A model generated the notes under the pieces. It was not told where the DNA came from and ran no database searches. It worked only from the letters and a program-made list of their open reading frames with translations. The translations under genes were made by a program, and so were the position numbers. This document shows positions 1 through 9,278 of a stretch of DNA of 64,000 nucleotides, piece after piece (positions within the stretch are counted from its first letter, which is position 1; each line of letters opens with the position of its first letter). The stretch is from JAZKAR01 sp040389065 (lineage in GTDB: Bacteria; Pseudomonadota; Gammaproteobacteria; Burkholderiales; Casimicrobiaceae): the NCBI GenBank assembly GCA_040389065.1, contig JAZKAR010000004.1, positions 108,488-172,487 of the forward strand. The letters run 5' to 3'.

Positions 1-3000
1 AATCAATGTTGCTAGAAGGTTATGCGTCCCTTAGCAGTTGCATGATTGATATTGCTAGTGTAGCAATAAGCGTTCAGAAGGCTGCTCTTGAACTTCTGAG
101 TACACTCCAATCGCTGCTAGCTAACCCTTCTAACATGCCTTATTTAGTGCAAGTAGTGGTGCTGGATGAGGATAGGATGAATATGGGCGCTGTAAGCTTG
201 GCAAGTGCATTAATAGGGTTGCTTCGCTCTTGCCACCAAGAGGAACCAACGATGTATGGGCAGCTTATTGAGGTCAGCGAAAACATTGAAGCAACTGCGC
301 TTAAGAGCATTTTATTCGCCGATAAAGCGCAACCTGAAGATAAGCATATGCGTTACGTTAATGGCGAGCGCCTTATTTTAAGCTTAGAAGAAAGTGTAGA
401 GATCGAGCCAGAGCAAAGTGAGTATGTAATCAAAGGGCATTTGCCATGGAGAAATAAAGGGGTATATCTGCTTACAGGCGGTACCGGTGGATTAGGTCTG
501 CTCTTTGCTAAGACCATTGCGCAACACTCGAATGAAGTTACTTTAATCTTGTGTGGGTGTTCACCGCTCAATGAAAAAAAACGTGAAGCACTTACAGATA
601 TTCAAAAAATAACTGCAGGTGTTAGCTACCATGAAGTTGATGTAGGCGATGCCGTGGCGGTAGGCCATTTGGTTGATCAAGTAATACGCGAGTATGGTCA
701 GTTAAATGGGGTGCTTCACTGTGCTGGTATCATTGAAGATAATTGGTTGGCAAACAAAAATCCGCAGTCTTTTGCACGTGTTTTGAACCCCAAACTTCAA
801 GGAACAATGAATCTTGATCTGGCGACACAACAGGTTGATCTGGATTATTTTATTTTATTTTCATCGATTGTTGGGTTAAGAGGAAATAGTGGTCAATCCG
901 ACTACGCGACCGGTAACGCTTTTATGGATAGATATGCTCACTACAGAAACGAATTAAAACAAAAAGGGCAACGTAGGGGGCACAGTATTTCTATCAACTG
1001 GCCGCTCTGGGCTGAAGGTGGCATGAAAGTTGATTCGGCAATCGAAGCAGTCATGGAGCAGAAATTTGGTCTTGTTCCTTTAAACACCGAGAGCGGCATG
1101 CTTGCGTTTTATAAGGCATTATCTCTTAACGTTACGCAAATACTTGTGAGCCAAGGATATCTTAACCGCATGAGGAAGGCAATTCAGGAAATAACAAGGC
1201 TTTCTCCTGTTAAAGAAAATACTTCGCGTGATGATCAACAATCGCATATATCTCTTGCATCGCCTAAAAATTTCTCAACATCAATATTAAGCGATCGAGT
1301 TCTGCAATTCCTTAGTGAGGAACTTGCTTCGCAACTAAAAGTTGAGGCTGATGAAATTATGCCCGATCAAGCTTTAGAAGAATACGGTGTGGATTCGGTC
1401 AGTGTGATGAGTTTTACGCGCTCCATCAATCATGCATTTGGTCTCGATTTAACGCCAGCCATGATTTTTGAGTATCCAACATTGCAGCAACTTACTAACT
1501 ATTTGCAGCAAGCATATCCAAATCATATGATTCAAAAATTTAATGAAGGAGGGCAGAAAGCTGAACTCGTTGAGCCTCTAGAGCAACCTCAGCCAAGCTT
1601 CGTTATAAATTTTCTTATCAAAGAACTTGCAACGCAGCTAAAGGTTGAGGCCGACGACATCGTGGCAGATCAGCCCTTAGAAGAATATGGCGTTGATTCG
1701 GTCAGTGTGATGAGTTTTACACGCGCTATCAATACAGCATTTGATCTTGATTTAACTCCAACAATCATTTTTAACTATCCTACACTACATCAATTAAGTG
1801 ATTATTTGTTGGAGACATATCCTGATCATGTAAACCGCTTGTCCGTAAAGAATGAAGATATACCTGCCCCCATTCAGCAAAAAACAACAGCTATAACAGA
1901 AACTTTCACAAAAAATACCACCGACCCTATGCATGATGTTTCTATCCTAAATCAATCTGATCAAGCGGCTCGCCAGAATCAGTCGGCTCAACCATTACCA
2001 GAAAGTTTATGTGTTCAAGATGCAAACATGCCCTTAACTATCGCTGATATAAAGGGAATGAACAAAGGATTTAAGCTCGGAGAAGCGAGCATACTGTTAA
2101 CAGGTGCAACAGGCTTTTTGGGTATACACATCTTATGTGAATTAACCCAAAGCATGCCGCGTACTATCTATTGCATTGTGCGCGCTGAACAAGTCGAAAC
2201 AGCTCGGCAACGTTTACGCCAGCAAGCAGATGTTTATCATCTTGCTGTTGCTTGGAATCAGGTCGTGATAGTAGCGGGTGATATAACAAAAGAGTTTTTG
2301 GGTCTTGAAAAAGCCCACTGGGAAGCGTTGTGCACAGAAACTGGTCACATTATTCATTGCGCGGCAGATGTAAATCACGTGTTGCCATATCGGGCATTGA
2401 GAGAAAAAACAATCTCGAGTATGCAAAAACTCTTGCAATTCGCCACGAGCGGTCATGTTAAAGCATTTCATTTTATCTCAACGAATATTGTTTCCAGCCT
2501 GCAGGGTGTTAACCATAACGATGGTATCACTGTTATTCCGCAAGAACATTTCCATCATGAAGGTGGGCGTATATCAACTGGGTATGGGGCTTCAAAGTGG
2601 GTGCAAGAGTGCTGGCTGCAACGGGCAGGGGAGCTAGGTTTACCTTATACCGTTCATCGTTTTACAGAGCTTTCCAGTTCGTCTATCAGTGGGTTAGGAA
2701 AATGGAATGATATAGCCCATCAAGCCTTGAATATGCTTTTGCATACGGGGGCGTGGTCTGGCGACTGCGACTTAAAAATAGAATGGCTGCCAATTGATTT
2801 TGCTGCAAAGTTTGTTGTGCGTGTCATGCAGAGTGAAACGTGGTGGCAACGTGTTTTTAATATTGCTCATCCTTTACCATTACCTTTAACGGCTTTATAC
2901 CCCATCGCACATGCACAAGGAATGGTACTTCAGCCATATTCGCGTAGCGCCATGGCTGAGCGCTGCTTTAATTATATTTCTACGCTACCTGAGCGTGAAC

Positions 3001-3230
3001 GTGTACTTATGGATGCCCTCATGAAAACAATAATTATCAATGGAAAACCGAGACATATTTTTGAGAGCTATCTTTTGCCGCTCGAGCCATGGGAAAAAGA
3101 ACAGTTTATCGCTGCGTGTCATGATCTTGAGCTTTCGTTCTCCGAGCATGATTCAGTTTGGCAAAAGTGTATGCAGGCTTGGAAAGTATCCTCATCATCT
3201 TTTGCAAGTTTATGGGGCAATAATGTTTAA
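1..3230 (+). CDS. trans-AT polyketide synthase, C-terminal module KR-ACP-ACP-thioester reductase (5' end outside window)
   Basis: The reading frame is open to the left edge, so the gene starts upstream. Residues are counted from the ATG at 6. Residues 1-145 look like the structural half of a ketoreductase. The catalytic half follows, with the NADPH motif TGGTGGLG at 157-164 and catalytic S287, Y300 and N304 (YATGN). Two near-identical acyl carrier domains carry GVDSVSV, with phosphopantetheine serines S464 and S565. The C-terminus is an extended SDR thioester reductase with TGATGFLG at 699-706 and Y860-xxx-K864. There is no internal acyltransferase, so acyl groups must come from the free-standing AT genes downstream. 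Family knowledge: such terminal reductases release the chain as an aldehyde or alcohol. Tandem ACPs usually raise flux. The product cannot be inferred from one module. Confidence 0.93.
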   Translation, partial: SMLLEGYASLSSCMIDIASVAISVQKAALELLSTLQSLLANPSNMPYLVQVVVLDEDRMNMGAVSLASALIGLLRSCHQEEPTMYGQLIEVSENIEATALKSILFADKAQPEDKHMRYVNGERLILSLEESVEIEPEQSEYVIKGHLPWRNKGVYLLTGGTGGLGLLFAKTIAQHSNEVTLILCGCSPLNEKKREALTDIQKITAGVSYHEVDVGDAVAVGHLVDQVIREYGQLNGVLHCAGIIEDNWLANKNPQSFARVLNPKLQGTMNLDLATQQVDLDYFILFSSIVGLRGNSGQSDYATGNAFMDRYAHYRNELKQKGQRRGHSISINWPLWAEGGMKVDSAIEAVMEQKFGLVPLNTESGMLAFYKALSLNVTQILVSQGYLNRMRKAIQEITRLSPVKENTSRDDQQSHISLASPKNFSTSILSDRVLQFLSEELASQLKVEADEIMPDQALEEYGVDSVSVMSFTRSINHAFGLDLTPAMIFEYPTLQQLTNYLQQAYPNHMIQKFNEGGQKAELVEPLEQPQPSFVINFLIKELATQLKVEADDIVADQPLEEYGVDSVSVMSFTRAINTAFDLDLTPTIIFNYPTLHQLSDYLLETYPDHVNRLSVKNEDIPAPIQQKTTAITETFTKNTTDPMHDVSILNQSDQAARQNQSAQPLPESLCVQDANMPLTIADIKGMNKGFKLGEASILLTGATGFLGIHILCELTQSMPRTIYCIVRAEQVETARQRLRQQADVYHLAVAWNQVVIVAGDITKEFLGLEKAHWEALCTETGHIIHCAADVNHVLPYRALREKTISSMQKLLQFATSGHVKAFHFISTNIVSSLQGVNHNDGITVIPQEHFHHEGGRISTGYGASKWVQECWLQRAGELGLPYTVHRFTELSSSSISGLGKWNDIAHQALNMLLHTGAWSGDCDLKIEWLPIDFAAKFVVRVMQSETWWQRVFNIAHPLPLPLTALYPIAHAQGMVLQPYSRSAMAERCFNYISTLPERERVLMDALMKTIIINGKPRHIFESYLLPLEPWEKEQFIAACHDLELSFSEHDSVWQKCMQAWKVSSSSFASLWGNNV

Positions 3231-3349
3231 AATGGTTGTTAAGTTGCTCGGGCGTAGCAGGTGACTAATATTCAATGATATAGCTTCTGCATGATAGAAA
3301 GTGAAGCATTGTTAATTTTCAAAATATTTAAAAAAGTAGGGTCGTTGTT

Positions 3350-4789
3350 ATGACAGCTAGCGATAAAAAAGCTGAAAATGGGTTTGATTCGTCTCCAAGA
3401 GCGAATGGTTTCAGCATTCATGCTGAATCGTTAGGAAGCCCTGCATTTCGTCAAACCTACGGTATTCGTTATGCCCATGCAGCAGGAGCCATGTACAAAA
3501 GCATTGCTTCTAAAGAGCTTGTGATTAGCATGGCTAAAGCAGGGCTATTAGGTTTTTTGGGAACGGGCGGCATGAAGTACGAAGAGGTTGAGGCTGCTAT
3601 ACAAGCGATACAGCAGGCGCTTCCGCATCAACAAAATTATGGTGTTAATCTATTAAATAATTTGTTTCAAGCAGATTATGAATCTCACATGGTCGACTTG
3701 TATCTAAAGTACGGTATTCGTACTATCGAAGCAGCTGCGTATTTAGATGTTTCTAGCGAATTAATTCGGTTTCGATTGTTAGGGTTAAAACAAAATGAAA
3801 CAGGAAATATCATTTGTACCCACAATATCATTGCCAAAGTATCACGCCCGGAAGTTGCGGCTGTGTTTATGCGACCCCCCTCTGAATCGATCGTTCAAAA
3901 ACTGCTTAAGCTGAATAAAATATCAGCACAACAAGCTCAATGGGGTAAGTTGTTTCCTGTAGCCACCGATATTTGCATAGAATCTGATTCGGGAGGCCAT
4001 ACCGATCAAGGTGTTGCTCTTGCACTATTGCCAGCTATGCAGCGTTTACGGCAAGACGTTCAACAAGAGCACCAGTATGCTGAACCCTTAAGGCTTGGCG
4101 CCGCAGGGGGAATTGGCACCCCTGAAGCCGCCGCTGCGATGTTTATGATGGGAGCTGATTTTATCGTTACAGGTTCCATTAATCAGTGCACGGTAGAGGC
4201 GGGTACCAGTGATGCTGTTAAAGAGTTATTGCAGGATATTAATATTCAAGATACCGAATATGCACCCGCTGGTGATATGTTTGAGTTTGGTGCGAAAGTG
4301 CAAGTATTAAAAAAAGGGATGTTTTTTCCTGCCAGAGCCAACAAGCTTTATGCTTTGTACCAACAATATGACTCGCTCGATGCGCTGGATGAAAAAACAA
4401 AAAATCAATTACAGACCAAGTATTTTAAACGCACGTTTGACGAAATATGGAACGAAACACGTACTTATTATTTAAGTAAATATCCAGAGGTTATCCATAA
4501 GGCTGAGCAATCACCTAAGCATAAAATGGCTTTAATTTTTAAATGGTATTTTATACATAGCAGCCGTTTGGCTCTCAGCGGCAGTGCTACACAGAAAACA
4601 GACTACCAGGTTCATACTGGCCCTGCGTTAGGAGCGTTTAACCAATGGGTAAAAGGTACTCAGCGTGAGCATTGGCGAAATCGATATGTTGCTGAAATTA
4701 ATGAGTATTTAATGCAAAGCACAGCAGCGTTGCTGACTCAACGTTTTGCAAGTTTTATACAGGCTGAGCGCTCCCCAAATGCAAAATGA
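3350..4789 (+). CDS. PfaD-family trans-acting enoyl reductase (FMN-dependent, nitronate monooxygenase fold)
   Basis: 479 aa, a normal length for PfaD/trans-ER proteins. The N-terminal half has the TIM-barrel start with a glycine-rich GFLGTGGMKYEEVEAAI stretch. The flavin-binding GAAGGIGTPEAAAAMFMMGA and FIVTGSINQCTVEAGTS segments follow, and the C-terminus has the characteristic FFPARANKLY and YFKRTFDEIW segments of PfaD. In trans-AT polyketide and PUFA synthases this enzyme reduces enoyl-ACP intermediates in trans. It lies 119 bp after the PKS gene on the same strand and before the acyltransferases, so it very probably belongs to the same operon. An ordinary nitronate monooxygenase is unlikely because the C-terminal PfaD extension is present. 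Confidence 0.9.
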   Translation: MTASDKKAENGFDSSPRANGFSIHAESLGSPAFRQTYGIRYAHAAGAMYKSIASKELVISMAKAGLLGFLGTGGMKYEEVEAAIQAIQQALPHQQNYGVNLLNNLFQADYESHMVDLYLKYGIRTIEAAAYLDVSSELIRFRLLGLKQNETGNIICTHNIIAKVSRPEVAAVFMRPPSESIVQKLLKLNKISAQQAQWGKLFPVATDICIESDSGGHTDQGVALALLPAMQRLRQDVQQEHQYAEPLRLGAAGGIGTPEAAAAMFMMGADFIVTGSINQCTVEAGTSDAVKELLQDINIQDTEYAPAGDMFEFGAKVQVLKKGMFFPARANKLYALYQQYDSLDALDEKTKNQLQTKYFKRTFDEIWNETRTYYLSKYPEVIHKAEQSPKHKMALIFKWYFIHSSRLALSGSATQKTDYQVHTGPALGAFNQWVKGTQREHWRNRYVAEINEYLMQSTAALLTQRFASFIQAERSPNAK

Positions 4790-4826
4790 CTGCGTGCAGG
4801 CAATATATTGCTCATACTCTAAAAAA

Positions 4827-4940
4827 GCTACGCAGTTTACCTCTCTTAGTGTTGCTAGCAACTTGCCGTACTGCTTGTAGTGTCTGCGTTGCGATGCGGG
4901 GCATCCCATGCTTGATAGAGTTCAACTGCGTAACTTCTAA
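4827..4940 (-). repeat. interspersed repeat copy A with imperfect terminal inverted repeats
   Basis: A segment of about 110 bp in the gap between the PfaD and acyltransferase genes. Its ends are imperfect inverted repeats: gctacgcagttta at 4827 and ttcaactgcgtaac at 4921. It is clearly related to copies at 20172-20270 (same orientation) and 19252-19383 (opposite orientation), with shared cores around tagcaacttgcc and ctgcgtaacttcta. Read on the minus strand it has an open frame encoding LEVTQL near the start and VRQVAS later, as in the other copies. A stop precedes the frame and no start codon is present. It may be a MITE-like element or a degraded small-peptide gene. Confidence 0.65.
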
Positions 4941-4981
4941 CGAGTGTTAATAAATAGCTTTAAATGTAAAGAGGGGATCTT

Positions 4982-6262
4982 ATGACAACGTATTTATTTC
5001 CTGGCCAGGGTTCACAGGCGCGAGGCATGGCTGCCGAGTTGTTCGATAAGTTTCCCAATATGACAAAAATAGCTAGTGATATTTTAGGGTATTCGATCAA
5101 ATCATTATGCCTTGAAGACCCTAAGCGCCAATTAAATAGTACAGAGTTTACACAACCCGCTTTATACGTGGCGAATGCCTTATTTTATCAACAGGCGTTA
5201 AAAGAGGCGGGTGCTCCTCAGTATGTTGCAGGGCACAGCCTAGGTGAGTACAACGCGTTACAAGCAGCTGGCGTAATAAGCTTTGAGGAGGGGGTGCAAC
5301 TGGTTAAAAAGCGTGGCGAGTTAATGAGTCACGCACCGGCAGGCAGCATGGCAGCTATTTTAGGGCTAAGTTACGACGAAGTAAAAAAGTACTTGGTAGA
5401 TCATCATTTATTAGGCATCGATATCGCTAATGCTAATGCGCCTACACAGATTGTTATTTCTGGGCGGCTAGATGATATTAGTGCGGCAAAAAATGTATTT
5501 GAAAAACTAGCTCATACAGGAGTGAACTATATTCCTTTGAAAGTGAGCGGTGCATTCCATTCTCGCTACATGATCGAAGCGCAAGAAACGTTTGAAGCGT
5601 TTCTGAAAACGTTTGAATTTTCAGAGCCTCAATTTCCAGTGATTGCCAACATAACCGGCAAACCCTATCAGTATGGAAGCGTAGACCACATGTTAGCCAA
5701 CCAGATCACCCATTCTGTGCACTGGGCAGATAGCATGCGCTATATGTTAGAACAAGGAGAAACAGAATTTAAGGAAATTGGGCCTGGTACTGTATTAACA
5801 AAATTGTTAAATCTCATAAGAGCCGATTGGGATTCACATAAGCAACACAACACTATTGCTACAGATGAACGTGAGGCATTTATAGGTCATATAGGCCATA
5901 TAGGCCAAGAAACAATAGGCGCAACTGTCGACCCAACGATAGGCCTAACAACTGCTGATGCGCAGATAGCTGAAGGTACTCTTGCAAATCAGAATGATGC
6001 AGCTATTAGTATTAACATGAATCCTGAAAATACTAAACTAGCATCAAATTCTTATGAGGAAAAAATAGTTAAAGTTAAAGAGCGTTTGGAAAAATGGAAC
6101 AAAACGTACCCAATCGGTACCAAAGTTCAAGTAAAGGGTTACAGTGAGATACTTGAAACTCGAACGCTAGCAATGATGCTGTTCGGTCATCGTGCAGCTA
6201 TCTACATGCAAGGCTATAAAGGATATTTTGCATTAGATGATGTCAATGTGGTCAATGAGTAA
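4982..6262 (+). CDS. trans-acting acyltransferase (malonyl-CoA:ACP transacylase-like) with C-terminal extension
   Basis: 426 aa. The FabD-like domain (about 1-285) opens with YLFPGQGSQ, has the nucleophile motif GHSLGEY with S86, and the catalytic histidine H193 in GAFHSRYM. Residues about 290-355 form a low-complexity linker. The last 70 residues (EKIVKVKERLEKW to the end) form a conserved C-terminal appendage typical of ATs in trans-AT PKS clusters, where it follows the AT or links it to an ER. The predicted role is to load malonyl units onto the PKS ACP domains. A shine-dalgarno-like agagggg sits just upstream of the ATG. It is in line with PfaD upstream and a second AT downstream, so it is probably co-transcribed. 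Confidence 0.9.
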   Translation: MTTYLFPGQGSQARGMAAELFDKFPNMTKIASDILGYSIKSLCLEDPKRQLNSTEFTQPALYVANALFYQQALKEAGAPQYVAGHSLGEYNALQAAGVISFEEGVQLVKKRGELMSHAPAGSMAAILGLSYDEVKKYLVDHHLLGIDIANANAPTQIVISGRLDDISAAKNVFEKLAHTGVNYIPLKVSGAFHSRYMIEAQETFEAFLKTFEFSEPQFPVIANITGKPYQYGSVDHMLANQITHSVHWADSMRYMLEQGETEFKEIGPGTVLTKLLNLIRADWDSHKQHNTIATDEREAFIGHIGHIGQETIGATVDPTIGLTTADAQIAEGTLANQNDAAISINMNPENTKLASNSYEEKIVKVKERLEKWNKTYPIGTKVQVKGYSEILETRTLAMMLFGHRAAIYMQGYKGYFALDDVNVVNE

Positions 6263-6290
6263 GCTGTAAAGGAGTTTTAACCTTGAGTGT

Positions 6291-7382
6291 GTGAGAATAA
6301 CTGATTTCATTTGTCTTTCTCGCCTAGGTTTGAATCCAGAAAGTTTTCAGCGAATAGTGAGTCGAATAGTGAGTCGAATAGTGAGTCGAATAGTGAGTCG
6401 AATAGTGAGTCAAGCGATGGCTGAGCGACAAAACGTTTTTTTATTTTCGGGGCAGGGCAGCCAATACTACCAAATGGGCAAGAGTCTATTTCAAATACCA
6501 GTATTTAAGCAAACTATGCATGATCTCGATCAGGTAGCAGAAAGCTTACTTGGCGAATCGGTGATTGCACATATTTATAATTCAAAATATTCATTCAAAG
6601 ATACATTCGACCAAATCCATCTTTCTCATCCAGCAATTTTTATGGTAGAGATTGCAACTGCCTATACGTTAATAAGCATGGGTATAAAACCAGATAGTGT
6701 ACTTGGGTACAGTCTGGGAATGTTTGCCGCTGCAACCCTCGCGGGGTCTCTTACTGCAGAAGAAGCACTTAGAGCAGTCATTGAACAAGCACGATGTATT
6801 GAGCAATATTGCCCTGAGGGCGGAATGGTCGCCATTGTAGAAGATACGCAATTGTTTCAAGATGCTCATTATCAACTTAGTAAGTACAGTGAACTTGCTG
6901 CTATAAACTTTGATACGCATTTTGTAATTTCTGCTTCTAATCATGATTTAAATAGGCTAGAACCAGCTCTAAAAGAATTTACTTCTCAAAAGCTACCTGT
7001 TACATATGCATTTCATTCTCATTGGATTGAAGGTGCAAAAGAGCCTTATTTAGAGTATTTGAAGTCAATTTATTTTAAAGTACCTCAATTGCCAATGTGG
7101 TGTTGCAAAAGTGGATCTATCGAAACGCGTTATTCAGCCGAAAAATTATGGTCACTAGTTCGGGAACCTATTCTTTTTAAAAAAACGATTAGCAATCTTG
7201 AGTCACGAGGTCGCTATAATTATATTGACTGTGGCCCTTCAAGCACGTTGGTAACTTTTTTGAAATATTTACTTTCTAATAATCTAATATCACATTCAAC
7301 ATCCAAATGTTTTCCTATCATAACGCCCTATGCTACAGAGATAAAAAATATTGAAAGAATTAAAGAAAATAGCGCTCATTAA
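6291..7382 (+). CDS. second trans-acting acyltransferase or acyl hydrolase
   Basis: The core is FabD-like: FLFSGQGSQYYQMG near the start, nucleophile motif GYSLGMFAA (S141 counted from the GTG at 6291) and H242 in YAFHSHW. In front lies an odd 42-residue extension with five RIVS repeats encoded by a 12-bp tandem repeat. The ATG at 6417 (MAERQNVFLF) fits the family start. The GTG at 6291, with ggag about 17 nt upstream, and the in-frame GTGs within the repeats are alternatives. Trans-AT clusters often carry a second AT-like protein that acts as an editing acyl hydrolase. The GYS instead of GHS at the nucleophile would suit a specialised role, but the hydrolase assignment is inference. Confidence 0.8.
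   Translation: MRITDFICLSRLGLNPESFQRIVSRIVSRIVSRIVSRIVSQAMAERQNVFLFSGQGSQYYQMGKSLFQIPVFKQTMHDLDQVAESLLGESVIAHIYNSKYSFKDTFDQIHLSHPAIFMVEIATAYTLISMGIKPDSVLGYSLGMFAAATLAGSLTAEEALRAVIEQARCIEQYCPEGGMVAIVEDTQLFQDAHYQLSKYSELAAINFDTHFVISASNHDLNRLEPALKEFTSQKLPVTYAFHSHWIEGAKEPYLEYLKSIYFKVPQLPMWCCKSGSIETRYSAEKLWSLVREPILFKKTISNLESRGRYNYIDCGPSSTLVTFLKYLLSNNLISHSTSKCFPIITPYATEIKNIERIKENSAH
6351..6410 (+). repeat. 12-bp tandem repeat, five perfect units
   Basis: Five consecutive identical copies of cgaatagtgagt. The unit length is a multiple of three, so changes in copy number keep the frame. Each unit encodes Arg-Ile-Val-Ser and contains an in-frame GTG. The array ends seven bases before the likely ATG (6417) of the second acyltransferase. 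It could therefore vary the leader or N-terminus of that protein. Confidence 0.95.
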
Positions 7383-7396
7383 ATCACAGTGCAAGA

Positions 7397-7402
7397 AAGG
7401 AG
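7397..7402 (+). promoter_or_regulatory. Shine-Dalgarno AAGGAG that supports an ATT start
   Basis: A perfect AAGGAG lies six bases before an in-frame ATT at 7409. The first conventional start in this frame is a TTG at 7529 with no good ribosome binding site. Starting there would cut off residues (IDIWYID) that match the expected N-terminus of Sfp-type enzymes. Confidence 0.6.
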
Positions 7403-7408
7403 TTTAAA

Positions 7409-8197
7409 ATTTCTCTAAACGCACTCTCATTATCAACGATAGAAAAAAGTGATATTCATTCAGCAGTTCTTTCTCAAGACCATATTGATATTTGGTATAT
7501 AGATCATCATGCGTTTTCTTTATATGAGTTGCAAGTAAAGTTTGAACACTGGATGAGTATTGAAGAAAAAGACCGCTTTAAAAAATTTGTGTTTGATAAA
7601 GATAAAAAAAGCTTTTTGGCAACACGATGTTTAATTCGTGTTGTACTTTCATTGTATGTTCCCGCTATTCCTCCTCAAATATGGAAATTCACGGAAAATA
7701 ACTATGGAAAGCCTTTTATTGCCAATCAACTTCATACTTCTCTTTATTTTAATCTTTCTAATTCAACGAATCTGGCAGTGTGTGCCATTAGCGTTATAGA
7801 TGAACACATTGGAATTGATACAGAATGTAATACGCGATTGCCAGTGATGCATTCAATTATGGATATAAGTTTATCCAAACAAGAAAAAAAACAGGTATTT
7901 TCTCTGTCGCCAGAGCAGCAACAAAAACAAATACTTTTGTATTGGATCATTAAAGAGGCGTATATCAAAGCACAAGGCCTAGGTTTGCAGATTGATCTTA
8001 GTGAAATAACCGTTGAAACAGATCAGGATGATGCTATTTATATTGCGCACCCTACCATGCCCAATTTTCGGCCTTTAAACTGGAGTGTGCAGTGCTATGA
8101 TTTAGCATCTCAACATAATATTGCAGTGTGTTCGTTTCAAGAAAAAATTATGCAGTACCGAGCATTTTCAGCGTTGCCACTTTTATCTCATTACTAA
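7409..8197 (+). CDS. Sfp-type 4'-phosphopantetheinyl transferase
   Basis: 262 aa if started at the ATT at 7409. The N-terminal strand IDIWYID and the CLIR segment precede the core. The magnesium-binding motif is IGIDTECN and the second signature is WIIKEAYIKAQGLG. Family role: it transfers phosphopantetheine from CoA to the serine of ACP domains (here S464 and S565 of the PKS). It lies directly after the acyltransferases on the same strand, so it is the activating enzyme of the cluster. The start is unusual: there is no ATG, GTG or TTG upstream of 7529, but an ATT is preceded at good spacing by AAGGAG. The C-terminus is ordinary. Confidence 0.9.
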   Translation: MSLNALSLSTIEKSDIHSAVLSQDHIDIWYIDHHAFSLYELQVKFEHWMSIEEKDRFKKFVFDKDKKSFLATRCLIRVVLSLYVPAIPPQIWKFTENNYGKPFIANQLHTSLYFNLSNSTNLAVCAISVIDEHIGIDTECNTRLPVMHSIMDISLSKQEKKQVFSLSPEQQQKQILLYWIIKEAYIKAQGLGLQIDLSEITVETDQDDAIYIAHPTMPNFRPLNWSVQCYDLASQHNIAVCSFQEKIMQYRAFSALPLLSHY

Positions 8198-8278
8198 TAG
8201 GCAGTACCGCAAATGTTATAAGAGAGAAATGTAATATTCTATTTAAACGTTAGCAAAAAATTAGTATTTAGATGAGGG

Positions 8279-9178
8279 TTATTTATTAATAGAAATGCTA
8301 CGTTTAAGTTGATTTAAAAAATTGAATACTAATAAAGAGTTTTCATGCTCGCGTGTAGCGGCTGACATCATTAAATAAGCATCTTCATCAGAAAGAGGAA
8401 TATAACGAACGCCCTCAATACGAAGAGAATCTATCGGCGAAGGTAAAACAGTAATACCTAATCCAGTTGCTACTAAACTAATTTTAGTTACCGCTTCGCC
8501 TGCTTCTTGCACAATACGCTGTTCAAATCCTGCTTTCTTACAAAGCTGCTGCACATAGCGCCTAAATAATGTACCCGCAGCACTGGGGTATGCAATAAAA
8601 CTTTCATCTTTACATTGAGCCAGTGAAATAGAGGGCAGTTCTGCAAACGGATGATGTTTGTGAACCACTAACAGTAATGGATCGCGACGAAGGGTAATCA
8701 TACTAATACCTTCTGGCGCTGTAGGCTCATTTGATCGAACAATGCCTACATCGATTTTGTTATGCAAAAGGGCATTGAATTGATCAGGCGTGTACATTTC
8801 TTTCAGGCGTAAGGTAACGTTAGGGTAGCACTGCCGATATTCGTAAAGAATATTAGGCAAAAGGGAAGTCATGGGGAATGAGGCTGTGAATCCTAAGCGT
8901 AATTCGCCAAGTTCGCCATGAGCAATGCGTTGGGTTTTATCAACAGCGATTTTTACTTGATCAAGAATATGTTGGGCTTCTTCAAAAAAACATTTTCCGG
9001 CAGGGGTAAGGGCTACTTTTCGCTTGGTACGCTCAAATAGTTCTACGCCCATTTCTTTCTCTAAGGCTTGAATTTGCTGGCTTAACGGCGGTTGACCCAT
9101 ATTGAGGCGTTCCGCTGCCCGAGTAAAATGTAACTCTTCTGCCACAGTAATAAAATAGCGTAAATGACGCAGTTCCAT
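8279..9178 (-). CDS. LysR-family transcriptional regulator
   Basis: 299 aa, full length. The N-terminal winged HTH starts MELRHLRYFITVAEELHFTRAAERL and continues NMGQPPLSQQIQALEKEMGVELFERTKR, the classic LysR signature. The rest is a substrate-binding co-inducer domain. It is divergent from the MFS exporter gene at 9279 with a 100-bp shared intergenic region, the usual arrangement for a regulator of its neighbour. The pair matches the E. coli ynfL/ynfM layout. It is convergent with the PPTase gene. Whether it also controls export of the polyketide is unknown. Confidence 0.92.
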   Translation of the reverse strand: MELRHLRYFITVAEELHFTRAAERLNMGQPPLSQQIQALEKEMGVELFERTKRKVALTPAGKCFFEEAQHILDQVKIAVDKTQRIAHGELGELRLGFTASFPMTSLLPNILYEYRQCYPNVTLRLKEMYTPDQFNALLHNKIDVGIVRSNEPTAPEGISMITLRRDPLLLVVHKHHPFAELPSISLAQCKDESFIAYPSAAGTLFRRYVQQLCKKAGFEQRIVQEAGEAVTKISLVATGLGITVLPSPIDSLRIEGVRYIPLSDEDAYLMMSAATREHENSLLVFNFLNQLKRSISINK

Positions 9179-9278
9179 GCGTATTTCCTAATTAAGTGTT
9201 TTAAAGTATGAATACCCCTATAAATATATATTGGACTCGATAAAGGAACAAGGCTTTAATAAAACCATGTAGATAGTT

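Noticed and set aside
6351..6410. CRISPR-like repeat array
   Set aside because: The units are contiguous 12-bp copies with no spacers and lie in a coding frame.
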